From positions 62,001-126,000 of the forward strand of contig NZ_SRRT01000003.1 in the NCBI RefSeq assembly GCF_004784475.1: a stretch of DNA of 64,000 nt, written 5' to 3'. Shown here piece after piece: positions 1 to 8,314 of the stretch. The position numbers and the translations under genes are program-made. The DNA is from Streptomyces bauhiniae (lineage in GTDB: Bacteria; Actinomycetota; Actinomycetes; Streptomycetales; Streptomycetaceae). The notes under the pieces are model-generated. The model was not told the origin of the DNA and ran no database searches. It was given only the letters and a program-made list of their open reading frames with translations. Within the stretch, counting starts at the first letter, position 1. Every line of letters starts with the position of its first letter.

Positions 1-1
1 G

Positions 2-379
2 GCGGCCCGGCTGGAGTCGCTGCCGACGGGCGGCCGTACGCCGCTGGCGGCGGGGCTGCTGAAGGCGCACGACGTGCTGCGGGTGGAGCGGCTGCGGGAC
101 CCGTCCCGGCGGGCGCTGCTGGTGGTGGTGACGGACGGCCGGGCGACCGGTGGTCCGGAGCCGGTGGCGCTGGCGGGACGTGCGGCGCGGCTGTTCGGCG
201 CGGAGTCGGTGGCCTCGGTGGTCGTGGACTGCGAGTCGGGGCCGGTGCGGCTGGGGCTCGCGGGGCGGCTCGCGGAGGAGCTGGGGGGTACGGCGGTGAC
301 GCTGGAGGAGCTGCGGGCGGACGCGATCGCCGGGCTGGTCAGGGATGTGCGGGGGACGACTTCGAGGAGGGCCGCGTAG
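2..379 (+). CDS. Magnesium/cobalt chelatase subunit, C-terminal part (VWA domain), 5' truncated by window edge
   Basis: The reading frame is open from base 2 and encodes the end of a ChlD/BchD-like chelatase subunit. The visible part has the phrase LPTGGRTPLAAGL followed by VVVTDGRAT, typical of the von Willebrand A domain that helps insert metal into the tetrapyrrole ring. The AAA+ part would lie upstream, outside the window. The stop TAG overlaps the GTG start of cobO (TAGTG), so the gene is translationally coupled to cobalamin genes; cobalt chelation for B12 is therefore more likely than magnesium chelation. Identification of the VWA domain is firm, metal specificity is inferred from context. 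Confidence 0.85.
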   Translation, partial: AARLESLPTGGRTPLAAGLLKAHDVLRVERLRDPSRRALLVVVTDGRATGGPEPVALAGRAARLFGAESVASVVVDCESGPVRLGLAGRLAEELGGTAVTLEELRADAIAGLVRDVRGTTSRRAA

Positions 380-978
380 TGCCGCAGGGGCAGCCGAGTG
401 TGGTGCCGGACGACGGGTTGACGACACGGCAGCGGCGCAATCGTCCGCTGGTGGTCGTGCACACCGGGATCGGGAAGGGCAAGTCGACGGCCGCGTTCGG
501 GCTGGCGTTGCGGGCCTGGAACCAGGGGTGGCCGATCGGGGTGTTCCAGTTCGTCAAGTCGGCGAAGTGGAAGGTCGGCGAGGAGAACGCGCTGCGCGTG
601 CTGGGTGCCTCCGGCGAGGGCGGGACCGTCGACTGGCACAAGATGGGTGAGGGGTGGTCCTGGGTGCAGCGGGACGCCCAGCTCGACAACGAGGAGAAGG
701 CTCGGGAGGGGTGGGCGCAGGTCAAGCGGGACCTCGCCGCGGAGACGTACCGGCTGTATGTGCTGGACGAGTTCGCGTATCCGATGCACTGGGGGTGGGT
801 GGACACGGAGGAGGTCGTCTCCGTGCTGCGGGCCCGGCCGGGGAATCAGCATGTGGTGATCACCGGGCGTAACGCGCCTGCTCCGCTGGTGGAGTTCGCG
901 GATCTGGTGACCGACATGTCCAAGGTGAAGCACCCGATGGACGCCGGGCAGAAGGGGCAGAGGGGCATCGAGTGGTGA
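379..978 (+). CDS. cobO: Cob(I)yrinic acid a,c-diamide adenosyltransferase
   Basis: CobO transfers the adenosyl group of ATP to the cobalt of cob(I)yrinic acid a,c-diamide. The 199-residue length fits the family, and the P-loop variant HTGIGKGKSTAAFG (about residues 31-44) is diagnostic, as are FQFVKS and the VLDEF motif further on. It starts at GTG inside the previous gene's stop codon and ends inside the start of cobB, so it is the middle of a tightly coupled operon. No anomaly seen. Confidence 0.95.
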   Translation: MPQGQPSVVPDDGLTTRQRRNRPLVVVHTGIGKGKSTAAFGLALRAWNQGWPIGVFQFVKSAKWKVGEENALRVLGASGEGGTVDWHKMGEGWSWVQRDAQLDNEEKAREGWAQVKRDLAAETYRLYVLDEFAYPMHWGWVDTEEVVSVLRARPGNQHVVITGRNAPAPLVEFADLVTDMSKVKHPMDAGQKGQRGIEW

Positions 979-2384
979 TGTCCGTTCCCCGGCTGGTCAT
1001 CGCCGCGCCCTCGTCGGGGTGCGGGAAGACCACTGTCGCCACGGGGCTGATGGCCGCGTTCGCCTCGCGGGGGCTTGCCGTGTCTCCGCACAAGGTGGGG
1101 CCCGATTACATCGACCCCGGGTATCACGCGCTCGCCACCGGGCGGGTGGGGCGGAATCTCGACGCGTATCTGTGTGGGCCGGAGTTGGTCGCTCCGCTGT
1201 TCGGGCATGGGGCTCGGGGGTGTGATCTCGCGGTCGTTGAAGGGGTGATGGGGCTCTACGACGGGGCCGCTGGGCAGGGGGAGCTGGCGTCCACGGCGCA
1301 GGTCGCCAAGTTGCTGCGGGCGCCGGTGGTGCTGGTCGTTGACGCTTCGTCGCAGTCCCGGTCGGTGGCCGCGCTGGTGCATGGGTTCGCGTCCTGGGAT
1401 ACGGGGGTGCGGATCGGGGGTGTGATCCTCAACAAGGTGGGGTCTTCGCGGCACGAGGTTCTGCTGCGGGAGGCTTTGGAGGAGGCGGGGGTGCCGGTAC
1501 TTGGCGTGCTCCGGCGGGCGGCCCAGGTGGAGACGCCTTCGCGGCATCTGGGTCTGGTGCCGGTGGCTGAGCGGGGTGCTGCCGCTGTGTCTGCGGTCGC
1601 GGCGATGGGGGCGCAGGTTGCTGCCGGGTGCGACTTGGATGCGTTGATGGCGCTGGCGCGGAGTGCGGGGGCGTTGCCGGGTGGCGGGTGGTCTGCGGCT
1701 GAGGCCCTTTCTTTGCCCACCCACGACCACCCGTCTCGGTTGGTTGAGAGGCGGGGCGAGGACAGCGACGCTGTACGCCAGCGTCCAGTCGTTGCCGTTG
1801 CCGGTGGCCCCGCTTTCACCTTTTCCTATGCCGAGCACGCTGAGTTGCTCGATGCCGCTGGGGCTGACGTCGTCGCCTTTGACCCGCTGCGGGACGAGCG
1901 GTTGCCCGAGGGGACTCGGGGGCTCGTCATCGGTGGGGGTTTCCCCGAGGTCTACGCCAGTGAGCTTGGGGCCAATGAAGCGCTGCGTAAGGAGATTGCC
2001 GCGCTCGCCCTTTCCGGGGCCCCCGTTGCCGCCGAGTGTGCCGGGTTGCTCTACCTGTGCCGGGAGTTGGACGGCGTCCCCATGTGCGGAGTGCTCGATG
2101 CGGACGCGCGGATGGGCGAGCGGTTGACGCTCGGGTATCGGGATGCCGTGGCCGTGGGGGACAGCGTGCTCGCGGTGGCCGGGACTCGGATGCGGGGGCA
2201 CGAGTTTCACCGGACCGTGGTCGAGCCGGAGGCCGGCCCCGCGCCCGCGTGGGGGGTCGTCGCGCCCGAGAGGCGGGTGGAGGGGTTCGTGCAGCAGGGC
2301 GTGCACGCGAGTTATCTGCATACGCACTGGGCGGCGGAGCCCGGGGTGGCCCGGAGATTTACGGAGAGGTGCCGGACTTCATGA
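972..2384 (+). CDS. cobB: Cobyrinate a,c-diamide synthase (CobB/CbiA)
   Basis: This ATP- and glutamine-dependent enzyme amidates the a and c side chains of the corrin ring. The N-terminal dethiobiotin-synthetase-like domain has the P-loop APSSGCGKTT near residue 12 and the phrase HKVGPDYIDPGYH; the C-terminal glutaminase domain has GGGFPE and the nucleophile in AECAGLLYL (Cys about 356). Length 470 is normal. GTG at 972 has AGGGG six bases upstream; in-frame GTG 975 and ATG 978 (overlapping the cobO stop as TGATG) are alternatives. The stop overlaps the cobI start. Confidence 0.95.
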   Translation: MVMSVPRLVIAAPSSGCGKTTVATGLMAAFASRGLAVSPHKVGPDYIDPGYHALATGRVGRNLDAYLCGPELVAPLFGHGARGCDLAVVEGVMGLYDGAAGQGELASTAQVAKLLRAPVVLVVDASSQSRSVAALVHGFASWDTGVRIGGVILNKVGSSRHEVLLREALEEAGVPVLGVLRRAAQVETPSRHLGLVPVAERGAAAVSAVAAMGAQVAAGCDLDALMALARSAGALPGGGWSAAEALSLPTHDHPSRLVERRGEDSDAVRQRPVVAVAGGPAFTFSYAEHAELLDAAGADVVAFDPLRDERLPEGTRGLVIGGGFPEVYASELGANEALRKEIAALALSGAPVAAECAGLLYLCRELDGVPMCGVLDADARMGERLTLGYRDAVAVGDSVLAVAGTRMRGHEFHRTVVEPEAGPAPAWGVVAPERRVEGFVQQGVHASYLHTHWAAEPGVARRFTERCRTS

Positions 2385-3112
2385 GCAGCAGGCTGGTCGG
2401 GGTCGGAGTGGGTCCCGGGGACCCGGAGCTGGTGACGGTGAAGGGGGTCAACGCGTTGCGGGCCGCCGATGTGGTGGTCGTACCGGTGATGGACACCCTG
2501 GAGCGGGGCCGCGCGGAGGCGACCGTGCTGCACCACGTGTCCGGGCAGAAGATCGTCCGGGTGGTGTTCGCGCTGAACGAGCGGACGGACCGCGCGCGCC
2601 GGGAGGCCGCGTGGGACGCGGCGGGCGCGCGGGTGGCGGAGCTGCTGCGGGAGCACGCGTACGTGGCGTTCGCGACCATCGGTGACCCCAACGTGTACTC
2701 CACCTTCACCTACCTCGCGCAGACGCTGAAGGAACTGCTGCCGGAGCTGGTCGTCGAGACCGTGCCCGGCATCACCGCGATGCAGGACCTCGCGGCCAGG
2801 TCGGGCGCGGTCCTGACCGAGGGCACCGAGCCGCTGACCCTGGTGCCGGTGACGGCGGGCGAGGCGGCGCTGAAGGAGGCGCTGGCCGGTCCGGGGACCG
2901 TGGTGGCGTACAAGTTCGGGCGGCGCGCGGCCGAAGTGGCCGAGGCGCTGCGGGAGGCCGGGCGGCTTCAGGACGCGGTGTGGGGCTCGGCGCTGGGCCT
3001 GCCGGAGGAGTCCGTACGGCCCGCCGCCGAGCTGGACGGCGCCGCGCTGCCGTATCTGTCGACGCTCATCGCGCCGCCCCGGCGCGAGGGCGGCCGGGGC
3101 GGGAAGCTGTGA
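2381..3112 (+). CDS. cobI: Precorrin-2 C20-methyltransferase
   Basis: CobI is an SAM-dependent methylase that methylates C20 of precorrin-2. The start VGVGVGPGDPELVTVKG is the class III methyltransferase signature, and VPGITAMQD and the FATIGDPNVYSTF phrase fit the C20 subfamily. The ATG overlaps the cobB stop (ATGA), which sets the start at 2381; a longer open frame upstream lies inside cobB and is not credible. Length 243 is normal. The next gene is on the other strand, so the first cobalamin transcription unit ends here. Confidence 0.93.
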   Translation: MSSRLVGVGVGPGDPELVTVKGVNALRAADVVVVPVMDTLERGRAEATVLHHVSGQKIVRVVFALNERTDRARREAAWDAAGARVAELLREHAYVAFATIGDPNVYSTFTYLAQTLKELLPELVVETVPGITAMQDLAARSGAVLTEGTEPLTLVPVTAGEAALKEALAGPGTVVAYKFGRRAAEVAEALREAGRLQDAVWGSALGLPEESVRPAAELDGAALPYLSTLIAPPRREGGRGGKL

Positions 3113-3117
3113 GGGGG

Positions 3118-3849
3118 TCAGCCGCCGGAGAGGCCGACCACCAGCCAGATGAAGGCCGCGCCCGCGACGGTGCACAGCACGGTGGAGCGGGCCGGGTGGT
3201 CGTGGTGGGCCTCGGGGAGGATCTCGGCGGCGGCGAGGTAGAGCAGCGCGCCGCCGAAGAGGCCGAGGTAGCCGCCGAGCAGTGGTTCGGGGATGTGCAC
3301 GAACACCGTGGACAGCGCGCCCAGCATCGGCGCGCAGGCGTCGGCGACCAGCATGGCGACTGCCCGGCGGCGGGCGTTGCCGTACAGGCTGGTGATGGTG
3401 AAGGTGTTGAACCCGTCGGCGAAGTCGTGCGCGATCACGGCGAGGGCGACGGACAGGCCCATGCCGCCGCCGATCTGGAAGGCGGCGCCGATGGCGACGC
3501 CGTCCATGAAGCTGTGCCCGACCATCGCGGCGGCCGCCGTGAGCCCGACCTCGGGAGCGCGGTGGGTGTGCTCGCCGGCGCCGTGCGCGGCCTGGCGGCC
3601 GGCGAGGAGACGTTCCACCAGATGGGCCAGCAGGAATCCGGCGACGAACAGCACGAGCGCCGCGGGTACGCCGAACACCTTGTGACCGGCCGCCTCCAGC
3701 GCCTCGGGGAGCAGGTCGAGGCCGACCACGCCCAGCATGAGGCCGCCGGCCAGGCCCAGGACCAGGTGGCGACGGTCGGTCACGCGCTGTGCCGTCCAGC
3801 CGCCGGCCAGCGTCATCAGGAACGCGCCGAGCGCGACAAGGACCGCCAT
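3118..3849 (-). CDS. ZIP-family divalent metal transporter
   Basis: Predicted inner-membrane metal importer of 243 residues with about eight hydrophobic segments. The conserved metal-binding helices are visible as HSFMDGVAIG and HDFADGFNTF; a His-containing loop (HTHR, about residues 107-111) lies in the variable intracellular loop. It is inserted on the minus strand between cobI and cobM, its stop only 5 bases from that of cobI. The position inside a B12 cluster suggests cobalt or another metal relevant to corrin synthesis, but ZIP specificity cannot be read from sequence; zinc is an equal alternative. Confidence 0.85.
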   Translation of the reverse strand: MAVLVALGAFLMTLAGGWTAQRVTDRRHLVLGLAGGLMLGVVGLDLLPEALEAAGHKVFGVPAALVLFVAGFLLAHLVERLLAGRQAAHGAGEHTHRAPEVGLTAAAAMVGHSFMDGVAIGAAFQIGGGMGLSVALAVIAHDFADGFNTFTITSLYGNARRRAVAMLVADACAPMLGALSTVFVHIPEPLLGGYLGLFGGALLYLAAAEILPEAHHDHPARSTVLCTVAGAAFIWLVVGLSGG

Positions 3850-3991
3850 AGGCCCTTGCTATCCGATGCGGGGCCCTGTGCGCACATCCTGCGGCCCGCA
3901 AACCTCATCAGACCCTGACATTCACCCCAGTTCCCCAGACCCCCGGACCACGACAACGTGTCCGGGCTTCCCGTAGGAGAGGACCCTTCCC

Positions 3992-4810
3992 ATGGCCGAT
4001 GCCCCCGCCGGCAAGGTGACGTTCGTCGGTGCCGGGCCCGGTGCCGCCGACCTGCTGACGTTCCGCGCCGCCCGCGCGATCGCCGAGGCGGACGTGGTGA
4101 TCTGGGCGGCCAGCCTGGTCCGCGCCGAGGTGCTGGAGCACGCCCGCGCGGACGCGGAGATCCTCGACTCGGCGACCCTCTCCCTGGAGGACGTGGTGGC
4201 CGTCTACCGGCGCGCCCGGGCGGAGGGGCTGAAGGTCGCGCGGGTGCACTCCGGCGACCCCTCGCTGTGGGGCGGCACCCAGGAGCAGGTGGACCGGTGC
4301 GCGGAGGTGGGGATCGCCACGGAGATCGTGCCGGGCGTGTCGTCGTTCTCGGCGGTGGCCGCGCTGGCCGGGCGGGAGCTGACCATCCCGGAGGTGGCCC
4401 AGTCGGTGATCCTCACCCGGCTCGGCGGCGGCAAGACGCCGATGCCGCCCGGTGAGGAGGTGCGCGAGTTCGCCCGGCACGGCACCACGATGGCGGTGTT
4501 CCTGTCGGCGGCGCGCAGCGGCCAGTTGGTGCGGGAGCTGCTGGAGGGCGGCTACCCGACGTCCACCCCGGTCGTGGTCGCCCATCAGGTGACCTGGCCG
4601 GAGGAGCTGGTGGTGCGGTGCACGATCGGCACGCTGGAGGAGACGGTCAAGGAGCACAAGCTGTGGAAGCACACCCTGTTCCTGGTCGGCGCCGCGCTGG
4701 ACGCGCACGGCACCCGCTCGCACCTGTACCACCCCGGCCACTTCCACGGCTTCCGCAAGGCCGACCCGGAGGCGCGGCGGGCGCTGCGTGAGCGGGGGGC
4801 GAGCAGTTGA
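3992..4810 (+). CDS. cobM: Precorrin-4 C11-methyltransferase
   Basis: CobM methylates C11 of precorrin-4 using SAM. The N-terminal FVGAGPGAADLLTFRAARAI and the ARVHSGDPSLWGG and VPGVSSFSAVAA phrases are typical. Length 272 is usual. The start has GGAGAGGA about nine bases upstream. It opens the second cobalamin transcription unit; the 142 bases ahead of it hold an imperfect hairpin (3867-3900) but no cobalamin riboswitch that I can recognise. The stop overlaps a TTG start for cobL. Confidence 0.94.
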   Translation: MADAPAGKVTFVGAGPGAADLLTFRAARAIAEADVVIWAASLVRAEVLEHARADAEILDSATLSLEDVVAVYRRARAEGLKVARVHSGDPSLWGGTQEQVDRCAEVGIATEIVPGVSSFSAVAALAGRELTIPEVAQSVILTRLGGGKTPMPPGEEVREFARHGTTMAVFLSAARSGQLVRELLEGGYPTSTPVVVAHQVTWPEELVVRCTIGTLEETVKEHKLWKHTLFLVGAALDAHGTRSHLYHPGHFHGFRKADPEARRALRERGASS

Positions 4811-6042
4811 TCACGGTCGTCGGCACGGGAACGGGCACCCCGCTCCCGCCGGACGCGCTCGCCGGGGCGGAGCTGGTGGTCGGCGGGCAGCGCCATCTGG
4901 ACGCGACCCCGGTGCCCGAGGGCGCGGCACGCGTGGTGCTCGGCCCGCTGGCGCCCGCTCTGGACGCGATCGGCACGTACGTGGCCGAGGAACGCCCGGT
5001 GGTGGTGCTGGCCTCCGGTGATCCGGGGTTCTTCGGCATCGTGCGGGTGCTGGCGGAACGCTTCGGCGCCGGGCTGCTCGACGTGCGGCCGGGGGTGTCC
5101 TCGGTGGCGGGTGCCTTCGCCCGGCTGGGGCTGACCTGGGACGACGCGGTCGTGGTGAGCGCGCACGGACGGGACCTGCGTACGGCGGTGAACGTGTGCC
5201 GGGCGCGCCCGAAGGTCGCCGTGCTGACCGGTCCCGGCTCGGGTCCGGCCGAGCTGGGCGCCCGGCTGGACGGTACGGGCCGGATGCTGGTCGTGGTGCG
5301 CGCGCTCGGTGACCCGGAGCGGGAGCGGGTGGAGCGGGTGACGCCCGCCGAGGCCGCCGCGCGGGACTGGGGTCCGGCGGTGAGCGTGGTGCTGTGCCTG
5401 GACGAGACGCGTGACGAGGGCGGTCCGCGCACGGTCGCCGGTCCGGGTGCCGGGCCCGCGCGGTGGGCGCTCGCGGAGGACGCGTTCGCGCACCGGGACT
5501 CGATGATCACCAAGTTCGAGGTGCGGGCGCTGGCGCTCGCCCGGCTCGGGCCGCGCCTGGGCGATCTGGTGTGGGACGTGGGCGCGGGTTCGGGCTCGGT
5601 GGCCGTGGAGTGCGCGCGGCTCGGCGCGGCCGTGACCGCCGTGGAGAAGACCGAGGACGGCGCCGGGCGGGTACGGGCCAACGCCCGCGCCCATGGCGTC
5701 GATGTGAGCGTGGTGCACGGCACCGCCCCGGCGGCGCTGGCCGGTCTCGACGAGCCCGACGCGGTGTTCGTGGGCGGTGGCGGGCGTGACCTGCCCGCAG
5801 TGGTCGGCGTCTGCGCGGAGCGGGCGCGGCGGACGGTCGTGGTGGCCGTGGCCGCGCTGGACCGGGTCGGCCCGGTGCGCGAGGCGCTGACGCGGGCCGG
5901 GCTGAGCTGTGACGGCGTGCTGTTGCAGTCCTCGCGGCTGGCGCCGCTGCCGGGTGAGGTGACCCGGCTGGCGGCCGGCAACCCCGTTTTCCTGCTGTGG
6001 GGCGACCGCCTCCCGGCACGGAGTGAAGGAGGAGTCCAGTGA
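4807..6042 (+). CDS. cobL: Precorrin-6Y C5,15-methyltransferase (decarboxylating), CbiE-CbiT fusion
   Basis: A two-domain enzyme: residues about 1-200 are the CbiE-type C5 methylase (ITVVGTGTG, ASGDPGFFG) and about 220-400 the CbiT-type C15 methylase/decarboxylase with the SAM-binding WDVGAGSGSVAVE near residue 255. Length 411 is as expected. The start is TTG at 4807 overlapping the cobM stop (TTGA); no better start gives the conserved N-terminus. GGAGGA (about 6028-6033) at its own 3' end serves the next gene. Confidence 0.93.
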   Translation: MITVVGTGTGTPLPPDALAGAELVVGGQRHLDATPVPEGAARVVLGPLAPALDAIGTYVAEERPVVVLASGDPGFFGIVRVLAERFGAGLLDVRPGVSSVAGAFARLGLTWDDAVVVSAHGRDLRTAVNVCRARPKVAVLTGPGSGPAELGARLDGTGRMLVVVRALGDPERERVERVTPAEAAARDWGPAVSVVLCLDETRDEGGPRTVAGPGAGPARWALAEDAFAHRDSMITKFEVRALALARLGPRLGDLVWDVGAGSGSVAVECARLGAAVTAVEKTEDGAGRVRANARAHGVDVSVVHGTAPAALAGLDEPDAVFVGGGGRDLPAVVGVCAERARRTVVVAVAALDRVGPVREALTRAGLSCDGVLLQSSRLAPLPGEVTRLAAGNPVFLLWGDRLPARSEGGVQ

Positions 6043-7730
6043 TCGGCCTGATTTCCGCCACCGCGGCGGGGGCGGCGGCCCGCGACCGGCTGGCCGCGGC
6101 CTGGCCGGACCGTACGCGGGTGTACGAGGGCCCGGCCGGGGAGGCCGTACGGGCGGCGTTCGCGGAGTGCGACCGGCTGGTGTGCTTCCTGGCCACCGGT
6201 GCCACGGTCCGGCTGCTGGCCCCGCTGCTCGGGGACAAGGCGGCCGATCCGGGCGTGGTGTGCGTGGACGAGGGCGGCCGGTTCGCGGTGTCCCTGGTCG
6301 GCGGGCACGGCGGCGGTGCCAATGAACTGGCCTGCGAGGTGGCCGAGTTGCTGGGCGCGGAGCCCGTGGTGACGACGGCGACGGACGCGGTGGGCCTGGC
6401 CGGCCTGGACACCCTGGGCCTGCCGGTGGAGGGCGCGGTGGCGGCGGTGTCGCGGGCGTTGCTGGACGGGGAACCGGTGGCGCTGGAGGCCGAGGTGGCC
6501 TGGCCGTTGCCGCCGGTGCCGTTCGCCGAACAGGGCGCGTACACGGTGCGGTTGACCGACCGGGCCGTACAACCGGGGCCACAGGAGGTGCTGTTGCGTC
6601 CGCCGTCCCTGGTCGTCGGGGTCGGCGCGTCCAAGGGGGCGCCCGTCGAGGAGGTGCTCGGGCTGATCGAGGAGGCGCTGCGCGAGGCGGGGCTCTCGGT
6701 GCGTTCGGTGGCCGAACTCGCCACGGTGGACGCCAAGTCGGAGGAGCCCGGCATCGTGGCCGCCGCCGACCGGCTGGGCGTCCCCCTGGTGACGTACCCG
6801 GCGGACGAGCTGGCCGCCGTGTCCGTGCCGAACCCCTCCGACGCGCCCCTCGCGGCGGTCGGCACCCCGTCCGTGGCGGAGGCCGCCGCGCTGAGACAGG
6901 GCGGCGAACTCCTCGTACCCAAGCGGAAGTCGGCGGCCACGCCCGCGATGGCGACCTGCGCGGTCGTCCGGCGTCCCGGCCGGGGCCGGCTCGCGGTGGT
7001 CGGGCTCGGGCCCGGCGCCCGCGACCTGCTGACCCCGCGTGCGACCGCCGAACTGCGCCGCGCCTCGGTGCTGGTGGGCCTGGACCAGTACGTCGACCAG
7101 ATCCGCGACCTGATCCGGCCCGGCACCGTCGTGCTGGAGTCGGGGCTCGGCGCGGAGGAGGAGCGGGCCCGTACCGCGGTCGCGGAGGCCCGTAAGGGGC
7201 ACGCGGTGGCGCTGATCGGCAGCGGGGACGCGGGCGTGTACGCCATGGCCTCCCCCGCGCTCGCGGAGGCGTCCGACGACATCGACGTGATCGGCGTACC
7301 GGGTGTCACGGCGGCGCTGGCGGCCGGGGCGATCCTGGGTGCGCCGCTGGGCCACGACCACGTCTCGATCAGCCTCTCCGACCTGCACACCCCGTGGGAG
7401 GTCATCGAGCGCCGGGTGCGCGCGGCCGCCGAGGCGGACATCGTGGTGACCTTCTACAACCCCCGTTCGCGCGGCCGGGACTGGCAGCTCCCCAAGGCGC
7501 TGGCCGTGCTGGCCGAGCACCGGGAGCCGGGGACGCCGGTCGGCGTGGTGCGCAACGCCTCCCGGCCGGACGAGTCCGCCCGGCTGACCACGCTCGCCGG
7601 ACTCGACCCGGCGACCGTCGACATGATGACCGTGGTCACCGTCGGCAACACCGCCACCCGGAACATCGCCGGGCGCATGGTGACCCCGCGCGGCTACCGC
7701 TGGCAGCACGCCCCGGAGGGAGCCCGGTGA
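6039..7730 (+). CDS. cobJ: CbiG-CobJ fusion: cobalt-precorrin 5A hydrolase + precorrin-3B C17-methyltransferase
   Basis: 563 residues in two parts. The N-terminal about 300 residues are CbiG-like (CFLATGATVRLLAP, SLVGGHGGGANELA, then a C-terminal CbiG part with VGVGASKGAPVEEVL and SEEPGI), an enzyme of the anaerobic route that opens the ring A delta-lactone. From about residue 315 (LAVVGLGPGARDLLTP) to the end is the C17 methylase that contracts the ring, with IGSGDAGVYAMAS and VPGVTAALAAGAILG. The fusion agrees with fused cbiG-cbiH/cobJ genes known in other bacteria. GTG start overlaps the cobL stop and the stop overlaps cobH. Confidence 0.92.
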   Translation: MIGLISATAAGAAARDRLAAAWPDRTRVYEGPAGEAVRAAFAECDRLVCFLATGATVRLLAPLLGDKAADPGVVCVDEGGRFAVSLVGGHGGGANELACEVAELLGAEPVVTTATDAVGLAGLDTLGLPVEGAVAAVSRALLDGEPVALEAEVAWPLPPVPFAEQGAYTVRLTDRAVQPGPQEVLLRPPSLVVGVGASKGAPVEEVLGLIEEALREAGLSVRSVAELATVDAKSEEPGIVAAADRLGVPLVTYPADELAAVSVPNPSDAPLAAVGTPSVAEAAALRQGGELLVPKRKSAATPAMATCAVVRRPGRGRLAVVGLGPGARDLLTPRATAELRRASVLVGLDQYVDQIRDLIRPGTVVLESGLGAEEERARTAVAEARKGHAVALIGSGDAGVYAMASPALAEASDDIDVIGVPGVTAALAAGAILGAPLGHDHVSISLSDLHTPWEVIERRVRAAAEADIVVTFYNPRSRGRDWQLPKALAVLAEHREPGTPVGVVRNASRPDESARLTTLAGLDPATVDMMTVVTVGNTATRNIAGRMVTPRGYRWQHAPEGAR

Positions 7731-8314
7731 ACCGTGTCGTCCACCCCATCGAGCAGGAGTCGTTCCGGCGGCTGCGCGCCCGCCTGGACACCTCCGGCTT
7801 CCCGCCGCTGACCCGTGCGGTGGTGGAGCGGGTCATCCACTCCGCCGCCGACCTGGAGTACGCCACCGACCTCGTCACGGCCGAAGCCGACCTCCGGCGC
7901 GGGCACGCCGCGCTGCACGCCGGGGCGCCGGTCGTCGTGGACGTGGAGATGGTCGCGGCCGGGATCACCCGCCGCGACACCGTCTGCCGGCTGCGGGAGG
8001 CCAAGTCCGTTGACGGCCTGACCCGTTCGGCGCATGCCGTGCGGCTCGCGTACGAACAGGTCGGCCCCGGCGCGCTGTGGGTGATCGGCTGCGCGCCGAC
8101 CGCGCTGGAGGAGCTGCTCACCCTGGACGCCGACCCGGCGCTCGTCATCGGGCTGCCGGTCGGCTTCGTGGGCGCCGCCGAGTCCAAGGAGGCGCTGCGC
8201 GCGAGCGGGCTGCCCGCCGTGAGCAACGTGTCCGAGAAGGGCGGCTCGGCGGTCGCCGCCGCCGCGCTCAACGCCCTGCTGTACCACCCGACTTCACCCG
8301 AGGAGAAACCGTGA
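7727..8314 (+). CDS. cobH: Precorrin-8X methylmutase
   Basis: CobH/CbiC moves the C11 methyl to C12, giving hydrogenobyrinic or cobyrinic acid. The catalytic histidine is expected in the ERVIHSAADLEY motif (His about 38), and the conserved DVEMVAAGI and GLPVGFVGAAESK phrases are present. The 195-residue product starts with GTG at 7727, overlapping the preceding stop (GTGA); GGAGGG about seven bases upstream supports this start. The stop overlaps the GTG start of cbiX. Confidence 0.94.
   Translation: MNRVVHPIEQESFRRLRARLDTSGFPPLTRAVVERVIHSAADLEYATDLVTAEADLRRGHAALHAGAPVVVDVEMVAAGITRRDTVCRLREAKSVDGLTRSAHAVRLAYEQVGPGALWVIGCAPTALEELLTLDADPALVIGLPVGFVGAAESKEALRASGLPAVSNVSEKGGSAVAAAALNALLYHPTSPEEKP

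Noticed and set aside
3850..3991. Cobalamin riboswitch ahead of cobM
   Set aside because: Only an imperfect hairpin (3867-3900) is present; I see no B12-box-like sequence and the 142 bases are too short for the full aptamer.
4647..7709. A 1020-codon open frame on the minus strand
   Set aside because: It is the shadow of cobL and cbiG-cobJ in GC-rich DNA: composition is Arg/Pro/Ala/His-rich with no motifs, while the plus strand has complete conserved enzymes.
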